This document shows, in pieces, positions 7,725 through 17,070 of a stretch of DNA of 64,000 nt. Source of the stretch: Bacillus sp. SM2101 (GTDB taxonomy: Bacteria; Bacillota; Bacilli; Bacillales; SM2101); NCBI RefSeq assembly GCF_018588585.1, contig NZ_JAEUFG010000010.1, forward strand, positions 62,001 through 126,000. The letters run 5' to 3'. The number at the start of each line of letters is the position of its first letter. Position 1 is the stretch's first letter. The notes under the pieces were generated by a model. It was not told the origin of the DNA, ran no database searches, and saw only the letters and a program-made list of their open reading frames with translations. The translations under genes and the position numbers were made by a program.

Positions 7725-8750
7725 ATGAAAGTAACTATTAAAGATATTGCAAAAATGGCGGGTGTCTCACCGGCAACAGTATCGAAAATTATTAATAATT
7801 ATAAGGATGTAGGTGAAGAGACACGACAAAAAGTGCTCGATATTATGGAACAGACGGGATATCGTCCATCTTATTCGGCTAGATCTCTTGCTATGCAAAC
7901 GTCTAACATTATCGGAGTCATTTATGCAGGTAACGTTAATGCTGATTTTAATCATCCATTCTTTATTGAGGTCATGAACTCCTTTAAAAAGTCTATTGGA
8001 TCATTAGGATATGATTTGCTATTTTTTTCTAATGAAAAATTTAATGGCGGTAACGAAAACTATCTAGAAAGATGTCGTCACTACCAAGTAGATGGTTGCA
8101 TTGTGATTAGTGGAGAAGAAATCCAATCCTCCATATTTGATTTAGTTAAAAGTGAGATACCGTGTATTGGTGTTGATTTGCAATTAGATGGCAAACGTTC
8201 TTCTTATATTATGAGCAACAATGTGAAAGTAGGAAAAAAGGTAGTAGAGCACTTTTATTTATCGGGGTACAGAGATATAGGTTTCATAGGTGGAATGAAA
8301 AATTCACCTGTCACAGCTTATCGTTTGGAAGGATTTAAGAAAAAAATGGCTGACTTTGGGTTAGTTGAAAATGAAGACTGGGTTACCTACGGAGATTATT
8401 TTGAGGAAAGTGGCTACCAATGTATGCTGAAGATATTACAAGCGAAAACATTACCTAGAGCAATATTTGCGGCCTCTGATTTGATGGCATTTGGAGCACT
8501 AAGAGCTGTTAAAGAAAGAGGATTGCGTGTGCCAGAAGATATTGCGATTGTTGGGTGCGATGATATCGATGCATGTAAATACACTGAACCTCCATTAACA
8601 TCTATTAAGCAAGACAAGAGTAAAATAGGTAAATTAGCCGCCTATATGCTAGTAGATTTAATAGAAGATCATGTCCAATCAACTAACTTAATGGTCGAAC
8701 CAGAACTTGTCATTCGAAAATCTTGTGGCTCTCATTTGGCAGAACATTAA
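7725..8750 (+). CDS. LacI family transcriptional regulator
   Basis: A 341-residue LacI/GalR repressor. Residues 1-60 hold the helix-turn-helix and hinge helix (TIKDIAKMAGVSPATVSKII, then YRPSYSARSLAMQ), and residues 60-335 form the periplasmic-binding-protein-like sugar sensor with the usual D-D-YKYTEPPLTSI C-terminal region (GCDDIDACKYTEPPLTSIKQ). Its position at the head of a GH16/ABC/GH1 locus suggests that it controls beta-glucan use. Two palindromes of LacI type (10244-10257 and 14013-14027) lie just after the -10 boxes of the transporter and beta-glucosidase genes and are its likely operators, although CcpA could bind similar sites. Confidence 0.9.
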   Translation: MKVTIKDIAKMAGVSPATVSKIINNYKDVGEETRQKVLDIMEQTGYRPSYSARSLAMQTSNIIGVIYAGNVNADFNHPFFIEVMNSFKKSIGSLGYDLLFFSNEKFNGGNENYLERCRHYQVDGCIVISGEEIQSSIFDLVKSEIPCIGVDLQLDGKRSSYIMSNNVKVGKKVVEHFYLSGYRDIGFIGGMKNSPVTAYRLEGFKKKMADFGLVENEDWVTYGDYFEESGYQCMLKILQAKTLPRAIFAASDLMAFGALRAVKERGLRVPEDIAIVGCDDIDACKYTEPPLTSIKQDKSKIGKLAAYMLVDLIEDHVQSTNLMVEPELVIRKSCGSHLAEH

Positions 8751-8768
8751 TTGATGTTCTGCTTTTCC
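8739..8768 (+). terminator. terminator with the lacI-type gene's stop codon in its loop
   Basis: Stem GCAGAACAT / ATGTTCTGC then TTTTCCTT. The TAA stop (8748-8750) lies in the loop, so translating ribosomes could affect folding. Confidence 0.75.
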
Positions 8769-8851
8769 TTGGTCAGTTTCATGTGAATTCACAGTAATAT
8801 AAGCTCTATCTAGCCACTTAAAAAAGCTATATGAACGAGAGAAGGACTTTT

Positions 8852-10063
8852 ATGAAAAAAATATCATTCATTGCAATTATTATGTTTATCATTATAAGTT
8901 TCGTTTATATAAAAGATTTATTGAGCGGTGGAGGGGAGTTAATGATCTTGGATAATGGATATGCTAAAGGCATGAATATAAATAACTTAGAGATAGCTGT
9001 TGAAGCTGGCTCTACACATGGCTCAACGAAAGTGATTGCTAATGCTGAGAAAGGTAACCATTTAGTTGTAATCATTTCACAGGACAAAGTTTTAGAACGA
9101 AGTGAAGGTGAGTTCGTTCCTGCCGGGAAAATGTCCATCAATCCATATCAATCGGGTGACGATATTTCAGGTGTGGATGACAGCATTAATAAATACATAG
9201 CTGTATATGAAGCAAATAACAGGAATCAAGTTGTGAAAGCCGCATTAGTTCAGCTAAATAAGCACCAAATCACTCCTGAAAAGTGGGATTTAGTATGGGG
9301 TGATGAGTTTGATGGCGAAGACATAGATATCAGTAAATGGAACTATATTGAAGCTGGAAATGGCTTTGGTAATAACGAACTTCAGTTTTATACTTCAAGA
9401 CAAAAAAATGCACGTTTGGATGGGAAGGGTAACTTAATTATTGAAGCACATATGGAAAACTATGAACAAAGGGAGTATACATCGGCCAAATTAACAACCG
9501 AAGGTAAAGGTGACTGGACATATGGCAAATTTGAAATTCGTGCTAAATTGCCAGAAGGACAAGGGATTTGGCCTGCCATTTGGATGATGCCAACCGATTA
9601 TGAAATGTATGGGAAATGGCCTTCATCCGGAGAAATTGATATTATGGAGCTGTTGGGCCATAAACCAGGAACTGTGCACGGAACAATCCATTACGGTGTA
9701 CCTTGGACGCATACAGGAGGCTTTTTTACATTGCCAAATGAGGAGAAATTTTCAGAAGATTTCCATGTTTTCTCCATTGTATGGGAACCAGGTGAAATAC
9801 GTTGGTATGTTGATGGCATTTTATACTTAAAACAACAAAAGTGGTTTTCTAAACAGTCAGATGCAAATGAAAAATTTAACTATCCGGCACCATTTAATCG
9901 TGATTTTTATATACAGCTTAATTTAGCTGTTGGTGGGAATTGGCCAGGTAGTCCAGATGAAACAACTTTGTTTCCTCAACAATTCCTAATTGATTACGTA
10001 CGAGTATATCAATTGGATGGAGAGTATAGACAAGTTGATGAAAGTTTACAAAGTGGTTACTGA
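8852..10063 (+). CDS. GH16 beta-glucanase (laminarinase/licheninase type), membrane-anchored or secreted
   Basis: A 403-residue glycoside hydrolase. ATG 8852 is chosen over ATG 8831 because AGAAGGA lies just before it. Residues 1-25 form a signal peptide or anchor (KKISFIAIIMFIIISFVYI). Residues of about 30-135 form an extra N-terminal beta-rich domain of unknown function, perhaps glycan-binding. The GH16 catalytic domain runs from WDLVWGDEFDGEDIDISKWN to the VRVYQLD strand, with the catalytic motif GEIDIMELLG (two glutamates flanking the aspartate) and the downstream GTIHYG. It probably cuts beta-1,3 or beta-1,3-1,4-glucan outside the cell, feeding the sugar ABC transporter and beta-glucosidase encoded next. 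Confidence 0.9.
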   Translation: MKKISFIAIIMFIIISFVYIKDLLSGGGELMILDNGYAKGMNINNLEIAVEAGSTHGSTKVIANAEKGNHLVVIISQDKVLERSEGEFVPAGKMSINPYQSGDDISGVDDSINKYIAVYEANNRNQVVKAALVQLNKHQITPEKWDLVWGDEFDGEDIDISKWNYIEAGNGFGNNELQFYTSRQKNARLDGKGNLIIEAHMENYEQREYTSAKLTTEGKGDWTYGKFEIRAKLPEGQGIWPAIWMMPTDYEMYGKWPSSGEIDIMELLGHKPGTVHGTIHYGVPWTHTGGFFTLPNEEKFSEDFHVFSIVWEPGEIRWYVDGILYLKQQKWFSKQSDANEKFNYPAPFNRDFYIQLNLAVGGNWPGSPDETTLFPQQFLIDYVRVYQLDGEYRQVDESLQSGY

Positions 10064-10204
10064 GTTTAATTAAACTGTAGAGCCTACAAATGTACTATTT
10101 GAGATTTCTAAACCGTTTTCGACTTTTTTCTTTATTTTAATATATAAATAGAGTTCTTTTTTAGATAGTAGGTAATTTTACTATAATTTTTTTAAAAAAA
10201 TGAC

Positions 10205-10257
10205 TTTACAAGTAGGCATTTTTGAGTAATAATGAAATTGTAACGAAACCGCTTTCA
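10205..10257 (+). promoter_or_regulatory. promoter and operator of the sugar ABC transporter genes
   Basis: TTTACA (10205-10210), a 17-bp spacer, AATAAT (10228-10233), then the near-palindrome CGAAACCGCTTTCA at 10244-10257. The same palindrome, in the other orientation, follows the -10 of the beta-glucosidase promoter at 14013. A LacI-family repressor site is the simplest reading. It also approaches the CcpA cre consensus. Confidence 0.65.
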
Positions 10258-10315
10258 GTGATGAAAGCAGAAAACATAGTATTTTATACACAAATTATAT
10301 TTGAGGGGGAGAAAC

Positions 10316-11701
10316 ATGAGTAAGAAAGTGTTTTCGAAATTTGCAATGTTTACATTAGCTATTGCACTTATTTTTAGTGTTGCTGCTTGTTCTGGTAATG
10401 ATGGCGCTTCAAATGGCTCTAGTGAAGGTACAAGTAATGAAACAGCTTCTAATGATAGCAACCAAGAAGAGCAAAAAGATAAAGTTACACTAAAAATGTT
10501 AGGTTGGACAAATAAAGCGGTAAATGATTATATTACAGAACTTAACGAAGCATTCATGGAGGAATACCCTGAGGTAGAGGTTGAATACACAGTCACTGCA
10601 TCAGACGACGTGTATAAGCAATTAATGCAATCTAGATTAGCTGCTGAAGATGTTGATCTATTCCCTAACTTATCTGGTTTTATCTTATCGCCACAAGAGT
10701 GGTCGCCAGGAGCTGAAAAGCCAAACTGGCAACAATGGATTGAAGCAGGACAAATCGCTGATTTAACTGGTGAATCTTTCTTAGATAACTATAACCCTTC
10801 TGACATCGAAAATGGTGGAATGTTTGACGGTAAAGTGTACGGTGTACCAGTTGGTACAACTGCATTTTCAGGCTTATACTATAACAAAGACATTTTTGCA
10901 GATCACGGTTTAGAAGTTCCGACAACTTGGGATGAGTTCATAAACGTGTTAGACACATTACAAGATAATGAAGTTACTCCACTTGCTTTTGCAGGTAAAG
11001 ATACGTGGCCATTAGCAATCACTGTTCAAGGCTTACAAGCTTCAATTTTAGGTGATCAATTAGAGTTTATTAAAGGCTTATGGACTGGTGAAAGCAAATT
11101 TACTGATGAAAAACCTCTAGAAGTATTAACAAAAGCTCAACAAATGATGGGATACGCAATCAATGGATTTATGGGAATTGATTATGCAACATTACCTTCA
11201 TTATTTACATCTGGTTCAGTTGCGATGATGGGTGATGGTGCATGGAAAGCACCAGAATTAACAAAAGACTTTCCTGATTTGAATTTTGGATACTTCCCAA
11301 TCCCTGGTAGTGACAATGCTGAGGATAATAAAAGCTTAGCTGGTAAGTATGATATGACATATTTAGTAGCAGAAAATGCACCAAATAAAGAGTATGCAAT
11401 TAAATGGTTAGAGTTCTTCTCTCAACCAGAAAATTACACAGATTTTGTTAATGCATCAGGAATGCTGCCAGTTCAACCAAATGTAGTAGCTGACAGTGAA
11501 TTCGTAAATGAGATCTCTCCATATTTACAAGAGTTCAAGCTTGGTTATGAGCAATTATTCATCAATAGACCAAACGCTGGTGAGCACATTGCGAATGCAG
11601 GTGTTCATGCTGAATATATTGCACCAGGTGGACCGATCGAAACAGCTCAAGAATTAGCGGAAATTCAACAACAAGAATGGGAAGACGCTGAAGGCAACTA
11701 A
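10316..11701 (+). CDS. sugar ABC transporter substrate-binding lipoprotein (family 1)
   Basis: A 461-residue extracellular solute-binding protein. The start is ATG 10316 behind GAGGGGGAG; an upstream in-frame TTG at 10301 overlaps that site. A lipoprotein signal ends in the lipobox SVAAC near residue 24, followed by a Ser/Asn-rich linker. The mature protein has the MalE-like order VTLKMLGW, YKQLMQSRLAAEDVDL, VYGVPVGTTAFSGLYYNKDI and LFTSGSVAMMGDGAW. It is anchored on the outer face of the membrane and should deliver oligosaccharides, here probably beta-gluco-oligosaccharides, to the two permeases that follow. Confidence 0.9.
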   Translation: MSKKVFSKFAMFTLAIALIFSVAACSGNDGASNGSSEGTSNETASNDSNQEEQKDKVTLKMLGWTNKAVNDYITELNEAFMEEYPEVEVEYTVTASDDVYKQLMQSRLAAEDVDLFPNLSGFILSPQEWSPGAEKPNWQQWIEAGQIADLTGESFLDNYNPSDIENGGMFDGKVYGVPVGTTAFSGLYYNKDIFADHGLEVPTTWDEFINVLDTLQDNEVTPLAFAGKDTWPLAITVQGLQASILGDQLEFIKGLWTGESKFTDEKPLEVLTKAQQMMGYAINGFMGIDYATLPSLFTSGSVAMMGDGAWKAPELTKDFPDLNFGYFPIPGSDNAEDNKSLAGKYDMTYLVAENAPNKEYAIKWLEFFSQPENYTDFVNASGMLPVQPNVVADSEFVNEISPYLQEFKLGYEQLFINRPNAGEHIANAGVHAEYIAPGGPIETAQELAEIQQQEWEDAEGN

Positions 11702-11726
11702 GCCCTTCTATTAAAATATTACTGCT

Positions 11727-11756
11727 AATTAAGGGCCTGAAATCAGGCCCTTAATT
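11727..11756 (+). terminator. intra-operon hairpin after the binding-protein gene
   Basis: Perfect 14-bp stem AATTAAGGGCCTGA / TCAGGCCCTTAATT with no long T run. It probably reduces readthrough or protects the 3' end, so that more binding protein than permease is made. Confidence 0.65.
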
Positions 11757-11800
11757 TATCCCAAAAACTACTAGCTTTTGAAGCTCGTGAGGTGAGACTT

Positions 11801-12691
11801 ATGTATCCTTTTGGAAAAGGGAGATCTAGACTGTATCCATATCTCTTTTTGTTACTCCCTTTAAGTTTATATGTTGCATTTTTATTTGGTCCCTCAGTTT
11901 TCACAGTAATCTTTTCATTTACTGATGTTACTAGTGTACCTGGGCAGGGGTTTTCTTTTGTAGGTTTAGATAATTATAAAGAAATATTTTTCTCTTCGAA
12001 TACCCCAGAAAGATATGCAGCAATTCAGAGAACTATATATTTCGCAATTGTTGTAACAGTTATTCAAAACTCTGTTGGTTTACTTATGGCCTTAGTATTA
12101 AATCAAAAATTAAAAGGTGATAAGTTTTTTAGATCAGTATTTTTTATCCCTGTATTGTTAGGGGTAACAGTTGTTGGTCTTATTTGGCAGCTAATGTTTA
12201 ACCCTATTAATGGACCTGTTCAAAAAATATACGGTTTATTTGGTTATTCGGACACATTCTTTGGAAATTTTGAACATGCTTTTGAGTATATTATGTTTGT
12301 ACAAATATGGATGTATATGGGTTATTCAATGCTCATTTTCCTTGCTGGATTACAGACTGTACCAAAAGATTTATACGAAGCAGCCTACATTGATGGTGCA
12401 AATAGTTGGCAGTCATTTAAAAATATTACTTTCCCGATGATTGCTCCTGCTTTTACAGTAAATATTTTGCTATCAATTATTGGAGCACTTCAAACTTATG
12501 ACATCATTATCGTCTTAACACGAGGGAACTTTAATACGAGTACGATAGGATTCGATGTTTACAGCGAAACGTTTAGAAGTAATACGATTGATTTAGGATT
12601 ACCAGCAGCTTTATCGATGATCCAATTTTTAATCGTTCTCATTTTTGTTGTTGTGTCACAGCATTATTTACGAAAGAGAGAGGTGGGATAA
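11801..12691 (+). CDS. sugar ABC transporter permease (MalF-like)
   Basis: A 296-residue inner-membrane permease with six predicted membrane helices. The cytoplasmic EAA loop that contacts the ATPase reads EAAYIDGANSWQSFKNITFP near residue 195. ATG 11801 is preferred to GTG 11792 because GAGGTGAG lies ahead of it. Only 3 bp separate it from the second permease gene. No ATPase gene is present in the locus, so a shared MsmX/MalK-type ATPase encoded elsewhere must energise it, as is usual for Bacillus sugar importers of this type. Confidence 0.9.
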   Translation: MYPFGKGRSRLYPYLFLLLPLSLYVAFLFGPSVFTVIFSFTDVTSVPGQGFSFVGLDNYKEIFFSSNTPERYAAIQRTIYFAIVVTVIQNSVGLLMALVLNQKLKGDKFFRSVFFIPVLLGVTVVGLIWQLMFNPINGPVQKIYGLFGYSDTFFGNFEHAFEYIMFVQIWMYMGYSMLIFLAGLQTVPKDLYEAAYIDGANSWQSFKNITFPMIAPAFTVNILLSIIGALQTYDIIIVLTRGNFNTSTIGFDVYSETFRSNTIDLGLPAALSMIQFLIVLIFVVVSQHYLRKREVG

Positions 12692-12694
12692 GAC

Positions 12695-13513
12695 ATGAAA
12701 ACATCCAAATCAATAAAATTTTTAAGCTATTTCTCCGTGTTTATCATGCTAGTACTTTATCTTGTGCCACTTCTCTTAGTTGTAAATACAGCTTTTAAGA
12801 CAAATGCAGAGTTTATTATTAGTCCAAACTCAATTGCAGAAAACTTTAATTTTCAAAACTTTTTAGATGCATGGGAACAAGGAGCTTTCTCGACATACGT
12901 ATGGAATACCTTACTATATACTGGTGTCTCAACTGTTATCGTTATCATCTTTTCGATATTTGCTGCATTCCCAATTGCTAGAGGTTATGTAAAATGGAGT
13001 GGATTGCTATATATCTTTTTTACAATGTCGATGTTTCTACCAAACCCAATTGTTCCTCAATTTAGAATGATGGTTGAGACAGGGCTATATAATACTCAAC
13101 TTGGTTACATCTTAATTCGTTCAACAGGATTTGGTGTCGTTTTCATTTTGTTTGTTGGTTATATTAAATCGATTAGTAAGGAATTAGATGAAGCAGCAAG
13201 TATTGATGGCTGTGGCTACGGTCGATATATGTTTTCCGTCATCATGCCATTAATGAAGCCGATTATTGCTACAGGAATCGTATTAACTGCCATTGGAACA
13301 TGGAACGATTTGCTAGGGCCAATCCTCTACTTATCAGATAGTAAACTTTGGTCGATTTCAGCAGGTTTATTAAATTTCCAAGGACAATATGGTAATAATT
13401 GGCCATTGCTATCATGTGGTATTTTAATTGTGGCAGCCCCACTATTAATCTTATATATCTTCCTTCAAAAATATATTATTGAAGGTACGATGTCTGGAGC
13501 TGTAAAATCATAA
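12695..13513 (+). CDS. sugar ABC transporter permease (MalG-like)
   Basis: A 272-residue partner permease with six predicted helices and the EAA loop ELDEAASIDGCGYGRYMFSV near residue 165. An N-terminal segment, VPLLLVVNTAFKTNAEF, is typical of MalG/AraQ proteins. It forms the translocation channel with the preceding permease. It ends the transporter operon and is followed at once by a strong terminator. Confidence 0.9.
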   Translation: MKTSKSIKFLSYFSVFIMLVLYLVPLLLVVNTAFKTNAEFIISPNSIAENFNFQNFLDAWEQGAFSTYVWNTLLYTGVSTVIVIIFSIFAAFPIARGYVKWSGLLYIFFTMSMFLPNPIVPQFRMMVETGLYNTQLGYILIRSTGFGVVFILFVGYIKSISKELDEAASIDGCGYGRYMFSVIMPLMKPIIATGIVLTAIGTWNDLLGPILYLSDSKLWSISAGLLNFQGQYGNNWPLLSCGILIVAAPLLILYIFLQKYIIEGTMSGAVKS

Positions 13514-13517
13514 CGTG

Positions 13518-13546
13518 AGGTAGGAGCGCATCCTACCTTTTTGTTT
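13518..13546 (+). terminator. terminator of the sugar transporter operon
   Basis: Perfect stem AGGTAGGA / TCCTACCT followed by TTTTTGTTT. Confidence 0.85.
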
Positions 13547-13549
13547 AGT

Positions 13550-13700
13550 AAAGGCTATATTCCTATTGATTTGTTGTTTTTCATATTAAGAATTTTAAAC
13601 AGATGCTCAAATAGAGTTCGTGGCATCTTTTTTAATATATAACGGTGACCATCTTTCGAATTTGGTAACAATTGCTAGAAAGTTAAAGTTAAGAGCCTTA
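13550..13700 (+). repeat. 165-bp dispersed element, copy 3 (degenerate)
   Basis: Starts AAGGCTATATTCCTATTGAT, keeps GTTCGTGGCATCTTTTTT in the middle and ends AAGTTAAGAGCCTTA. It directly follows the transporter terminator. Confidence 0.6.
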
Positions 13701-13972
13701 ATAAAAACAGGTTTTTAATATCGTTTGTCATCCTACGTAAATGAAAATAATGATTGTGTTGTCCGCGCTAGTTCTTCGACTTAAGTGAGCAACGATACTC
13801 TAGTCTTCCAATAATGTTACAACTCTAATTAACACATAACCAAAATAGGTAAGTTTGTTTTGATAAGGGGATAATTATTGTTACGCATCTATTTTAGGAT
13901 GTTACGAAAATAATTCGTGAGTTTAGTCATGTTAAAAAAGCTGAAATATCAGTATTTTTTATAAAAAATGCC

Positions 13973-14027
13973 TTTACATTATTATAAAAAACGTCGATAA
14001 TTATACTATAAACCGAAAGCGGTTTCG
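13973..14027 (+). promoter_or_regulatory. promoter and operator of the beta-glucosidase gene
   Basis: TTTACA (13973-13978), a 17-bp spacer, GATAAT (13996-14001), then CCGAAAGCGGTTTCG at 14013-14027, the reverse of the palindrome at 10244. The operator falls at about +6 to +20. The flanking AATTCGTGA element near 13.91 kb recurs near 7.23 kb. Confidence 0.65.
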
Positions 14028-14218
14028 TTGCTTTGGTAAAGGGTTAAGATAATTGTAACGGATACTGTAATTATAATAAATTATGTTGAGACTCTTTTTC
14101 GAATACTGAAAACTGCATAAGATGGTGAATAGACAATAAGATGACATTTTGCTAAACATTAAAGATTTGTATTTCTATGTCAACAATAGGTCGTTTAATG
14201 AAAGAGGAGATGAATATT

Positions 14219-15577
14219 ATGTTAGCACAAAAATCATTCCCTAAAGGCTTTGTGTGGGGTACGGCTACTTCTTCATATCAAATTGAGGGAGCCATTGAAA
14301 AAGACGGACGTTCAGAATCGATTTGGGATACCTTTTGTAGAGTACCTGGCAAAGTTGTAAATGGAGATAACGGTGACATCGCATGTGATCATTACCATAA
14401 AATTGAAGAAGATGTAAAATTACTCGCAGATTTAGGCATCAAACATTACCGATTTTCAGTTGCATGGCCTAGAATATTCCCGCAAAAATCGGTTGTAAAT
14501 CAAGCTGGTTTAGATTTTTATAAACGCTTATTAGCAGAGTTGAAAAAATACGATATTAAACCTGCATTAACAATTTATCATTGGGATTTGCCTCAATGGA
14601 TTCAAGATGAGGGTGGCTGGGTTAATAGAAACATAGTTGATTATTATATGGAGTATGCTACTACTCTATTCAATGAGTTTGGTAATGAAGTACCAATGTG
14701 GTTCACGCATAATGAACCTTGGTGTGCAGCATTTTTAGGATATGGTGAAGGTGTCCATGCACCTGGACATCAAAATTGGAGAGAAGCGATTATTGCGTCG
14801 CACCATATCTTTTTATCACATGGCTTAGCAGTACAGAAATATAAAGATATGAACCTACCTGGCGATATAGGGATTGTACTAAATCTTCAGCCTGCTTACC
14901 CTGCAACTAATTCTGAAGAGGATATTGCAGCAACAAAAAGACAAGACGGCTATAGTAATCGCTGGTTCTTGGATCCAATTTTTTACGGTAAGTACCCTAC
15001 TGATATGCTTGAATGGTTTAAAAATGAAGTTGGTGAATATGACTTTATTAAAGAAAATGACTTAGCTACAATAAATAACCCAGGTGACTTTCTTGCGGTC
15101 AATTTTTATAGTCGATCAGTTGTTGCAGCTGGAGAAGAAAACCAACTATTAAAGCTAAATCACATCCCACAAGAGGGTGAGCATACAGATATGGGATGGG
15201 AAGTACACCCTGAATCATTATATGTATTACTTAAACGTCTGCAATCTGAATATACTGAGCTACCAATCTACATCGCTGAAAATGGTGCTGCAATGAAAGA
15301 TGAGTTAGTGGCAGGAGTAGTTGATGATAAGGACCGTATTGCCTATGTTCAATCTCATCTTGAAGCATGCCACCGCTTCATTGAAGAAGGTGGGAATTTA
15401 AAGGGATACTATTTATGGTCATTTATGGACAATTTTGAGTGGGCATTTGGTTATGAAAAACGCTTTGGTATGGTATATGTTGATTATAAAACACAACAGC
15501 GTATTCCGAAGGAAAGTGCTAAATGGTTTACAAATGTTATGAAAGAAAATGCCATCGTACAACCGGTATTAAGATAA
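14219..15577 (+). CDS. GH1 beta-glucosidase
   Basis: A 452-residue family 1 glycosidase, cytosolic (no signal peptide). ATG 14219 is chosen because AAAGAGGAGA precedes it; an upstream ATG at 14177 would add 14 unlikely residues. Family marks: FPKGFVWGTATSSYQIEGA at the N-terminus, acid/base glutamate in THNEPW near residue 165, nucleophile glutamate in YIAENGAA near residue 357, and the C-terminal GYYLWSFMDNFEWAFGYEKR. Substrates may be gluco-oligosaccharides or their 6-phosphates; with an ABC rather than a PTS importer next door, unphosphorylated sugars are more likely. It probably releases glucose from the imported fragments. Confidence 0.92.
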   Translation: MLAQKSFPKGFVWGTATSSYQIEGAIEKDGRSESIWDTFCRVPGKVVNGDNGDIACDHYHKIEEDVKLLADLGIKHYRFSVAWPRIFPQKSVVNQAGLDFYKRLLAELKKYDIKPALTIYHWDLPQWIQDEGGWVNRNIVDYYMEYATTLFNEFGNEVPMWFTHNEPWCAAFLGYGEGVHAPGHQNWREAIIASHHIFLSHGLAVQKYKDMNLPGDIGIVLNLQPAYPATNSEEDIAATKRQDGYSNRWFLDPIFYGKYPTDMLEWFKNEVGEYDFIKENDLATINNPGDFLAVNFYSRSVVAAGEENQLLKLNHIPQEGEHTDMGWEVHPESLYVLLKRLQSEYTELPIYIAENGAAMKDELVAGVVDDKDRIAYVQSHLEACHRFIEEGGNLKGYYLWSFMDNFEWAFGYEKRFGMVYVDYKTQQRIPKESAKWFTNVMKENAIVQPVLR

Positions 15578-15597
15578 CTTAACATCATATTAATGAT

Positions 15598-15643
15598 AAA
15601 AAGCAGGAACGTATTGGATTTAACAATATGTTTCTGCTTTTTT
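15598..15643 (+). terminator. terminator of the beta-glucosidase gene
   Basis: Stem AAAAGCAGGAACGTATTG / CAATATGTTTCTGCTTTT (two wobbles) ending in T residues. Confidence 0.8.
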
Positions 15644-15757
15644 AGTTGGCTATGTTTTTTAGAGAGTCATTTCCATTCAAACCAAGTGGGTGAAAGGTAG
15701 GCTTCTTTGATAGACATTTCAGGAGTATTTAGTTAATTTAATAATATTCCTGCTCAC

Positions 15758-16795
15758 TTACATAGTTGATATTGTGACAAAGACATACGCGATCGCAACC
15801 ATAAAAATAGTCCCAATCAAACCTGCAATAAAAGCTTTTATCCCATACAAACGGAATGACTGTGTATCAATCATAAGACCGATGGCAGCCATTGCTGTTC
15901 CTATAAGAATATACGCAATCATTACTAGAAAATCACTTATATGAACAGGAATACTAATAAACGTATTTAACATACTCATAGATAAAAAGCCTATGATAAA
16001 CCAAGGAAATGGTAGCTTGTTTCCTGCCGAATTATTATTATTCATACGATACATGTGACCTATGATAATTGCAATAGGAACCAATAACAGTACACGAGTA
16101 AGCTTAATGATGACCGCGATATCCGTGGCGGATTTACCACGAACATCTGCGGCAGCAACTACATGTGCTAACTCATGAAGTGATAAACCGGACAATATTC
16201 CATATTGTATATCTGATAAAGGCAACTTAGCTGAAAAAAGTACAAATATAAGTGTAAATAAAGTTCCTAATAATGCTATTACAGCAATACTAATGGTAAT
16301 TTGGTCATTTTTTGCTCTCATCTGTGGAGCAATTGCAACAATTGCGGCTGCCCCGCAAATCCCAGTCCCACATGCAGTTAATAATCCAATGTTGTTATTT
16401 ACATTCATTCTTTTACTAAGTATTACTATTACAATAATCGTTATAATAACAATGATTATTATGCCACTTAGAACATTTGCCCCAATCTCAATAATTGATT
16501 TTATGTTAAGACGAATTCCAAGAATAATAATACCTAAGCGAAGTAGTTTTTTGCTAGAAAATTCAATTCCAGCTGAATAATTTTGTTCAACGCCTAAAAC
16601 TAAACGCCACACGATCCCTAAAATTAGTGCTATGACTAATGCACCAACTATTTCTAAATATGGTAGAGTCGATAGGAATTTAGCAACGGTTGCAAGTAAG
16701 AACGTTAAAAATACTCCAATAATAAATGCTCTATTATTTTCCTTTATACGCGATTTTCTGTGAATTTGTGGCTGATTTTCTTGCAGTAATGTCAA
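15758..16795 (-). CDS. YeiH/UPF0324 family putative sulfate exporter
   Basis: A polytopic membrane protein of about 345 residues with ten or so predicted helices. The family signature is GTGICGAAAIVAIAPQMRAK (residues of about 145-165), with LSLHELAHVVAAADVRGK further on. The annotated start is TTG at 16793-16795, which has GAGGTGG at the right distance; upstream in-frame ATGs would add up to 26 residues but have weak ribosome sites. It is transcribed divergently from a LysR gene, the same pairing as yeiH-yeiE in Escherichia coli. The proposed anion or sulfur-compound export role rests on the family name and is not shown by sequence. Confidence 0.85.
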   Translation of the reverse strand: MTLLQENQPQIHRKSRIKENNRAFIIGVFLTFLLATVAKFLSTLPYLEIVGALVIALILGIVWRLVLGVEQNYSAGIEFSSKKLLRLGIIILGIRLNIKSIIEIGANVLSGIIIIVIITIIVIVILSKRMNVNNNIGLLTACGTGICGAAAIVAIAPQMRAKNDQITISIAVIALLGTLFTLIFVLFSAKLPLSDIQYGILSGLSLHELAHVVAAADVRGKSATDIAVIIKLTRVLLLVPIAIIIGHMYRMNNNNSAGNKLPFPWFIIGFLSMSMLNTFISIPVHISDFLVMIAYILIGTAMAAIGLMIDTQSFRLYGIKAFIAGLIGTIFMVAIAYVFVTISTM

Positions 16796-17070
16796 AATGA
16801 CCACCTCATTTCTTAACCCCATCTTACGTTGATAATAAGAAAAGGGGAAATGAGATATTATTATGATAATCATAGGAAATTCTAATAACAGCCTAGTCTT
16901 CTTCTACAAGTGTGTACATCGATTTAACTTCATATGATAAAAGCTGAAGTTACATAATTTATTTTAACTGCTTATTTTTACAAAATCTTGTATAGTTGTA
17001 ATAAGTTAAACGCTGTTACAATTTTCTAGCATGTTAAGTTAGCAGTTCAAAAGGAAAGTGAGGGTAAGAG

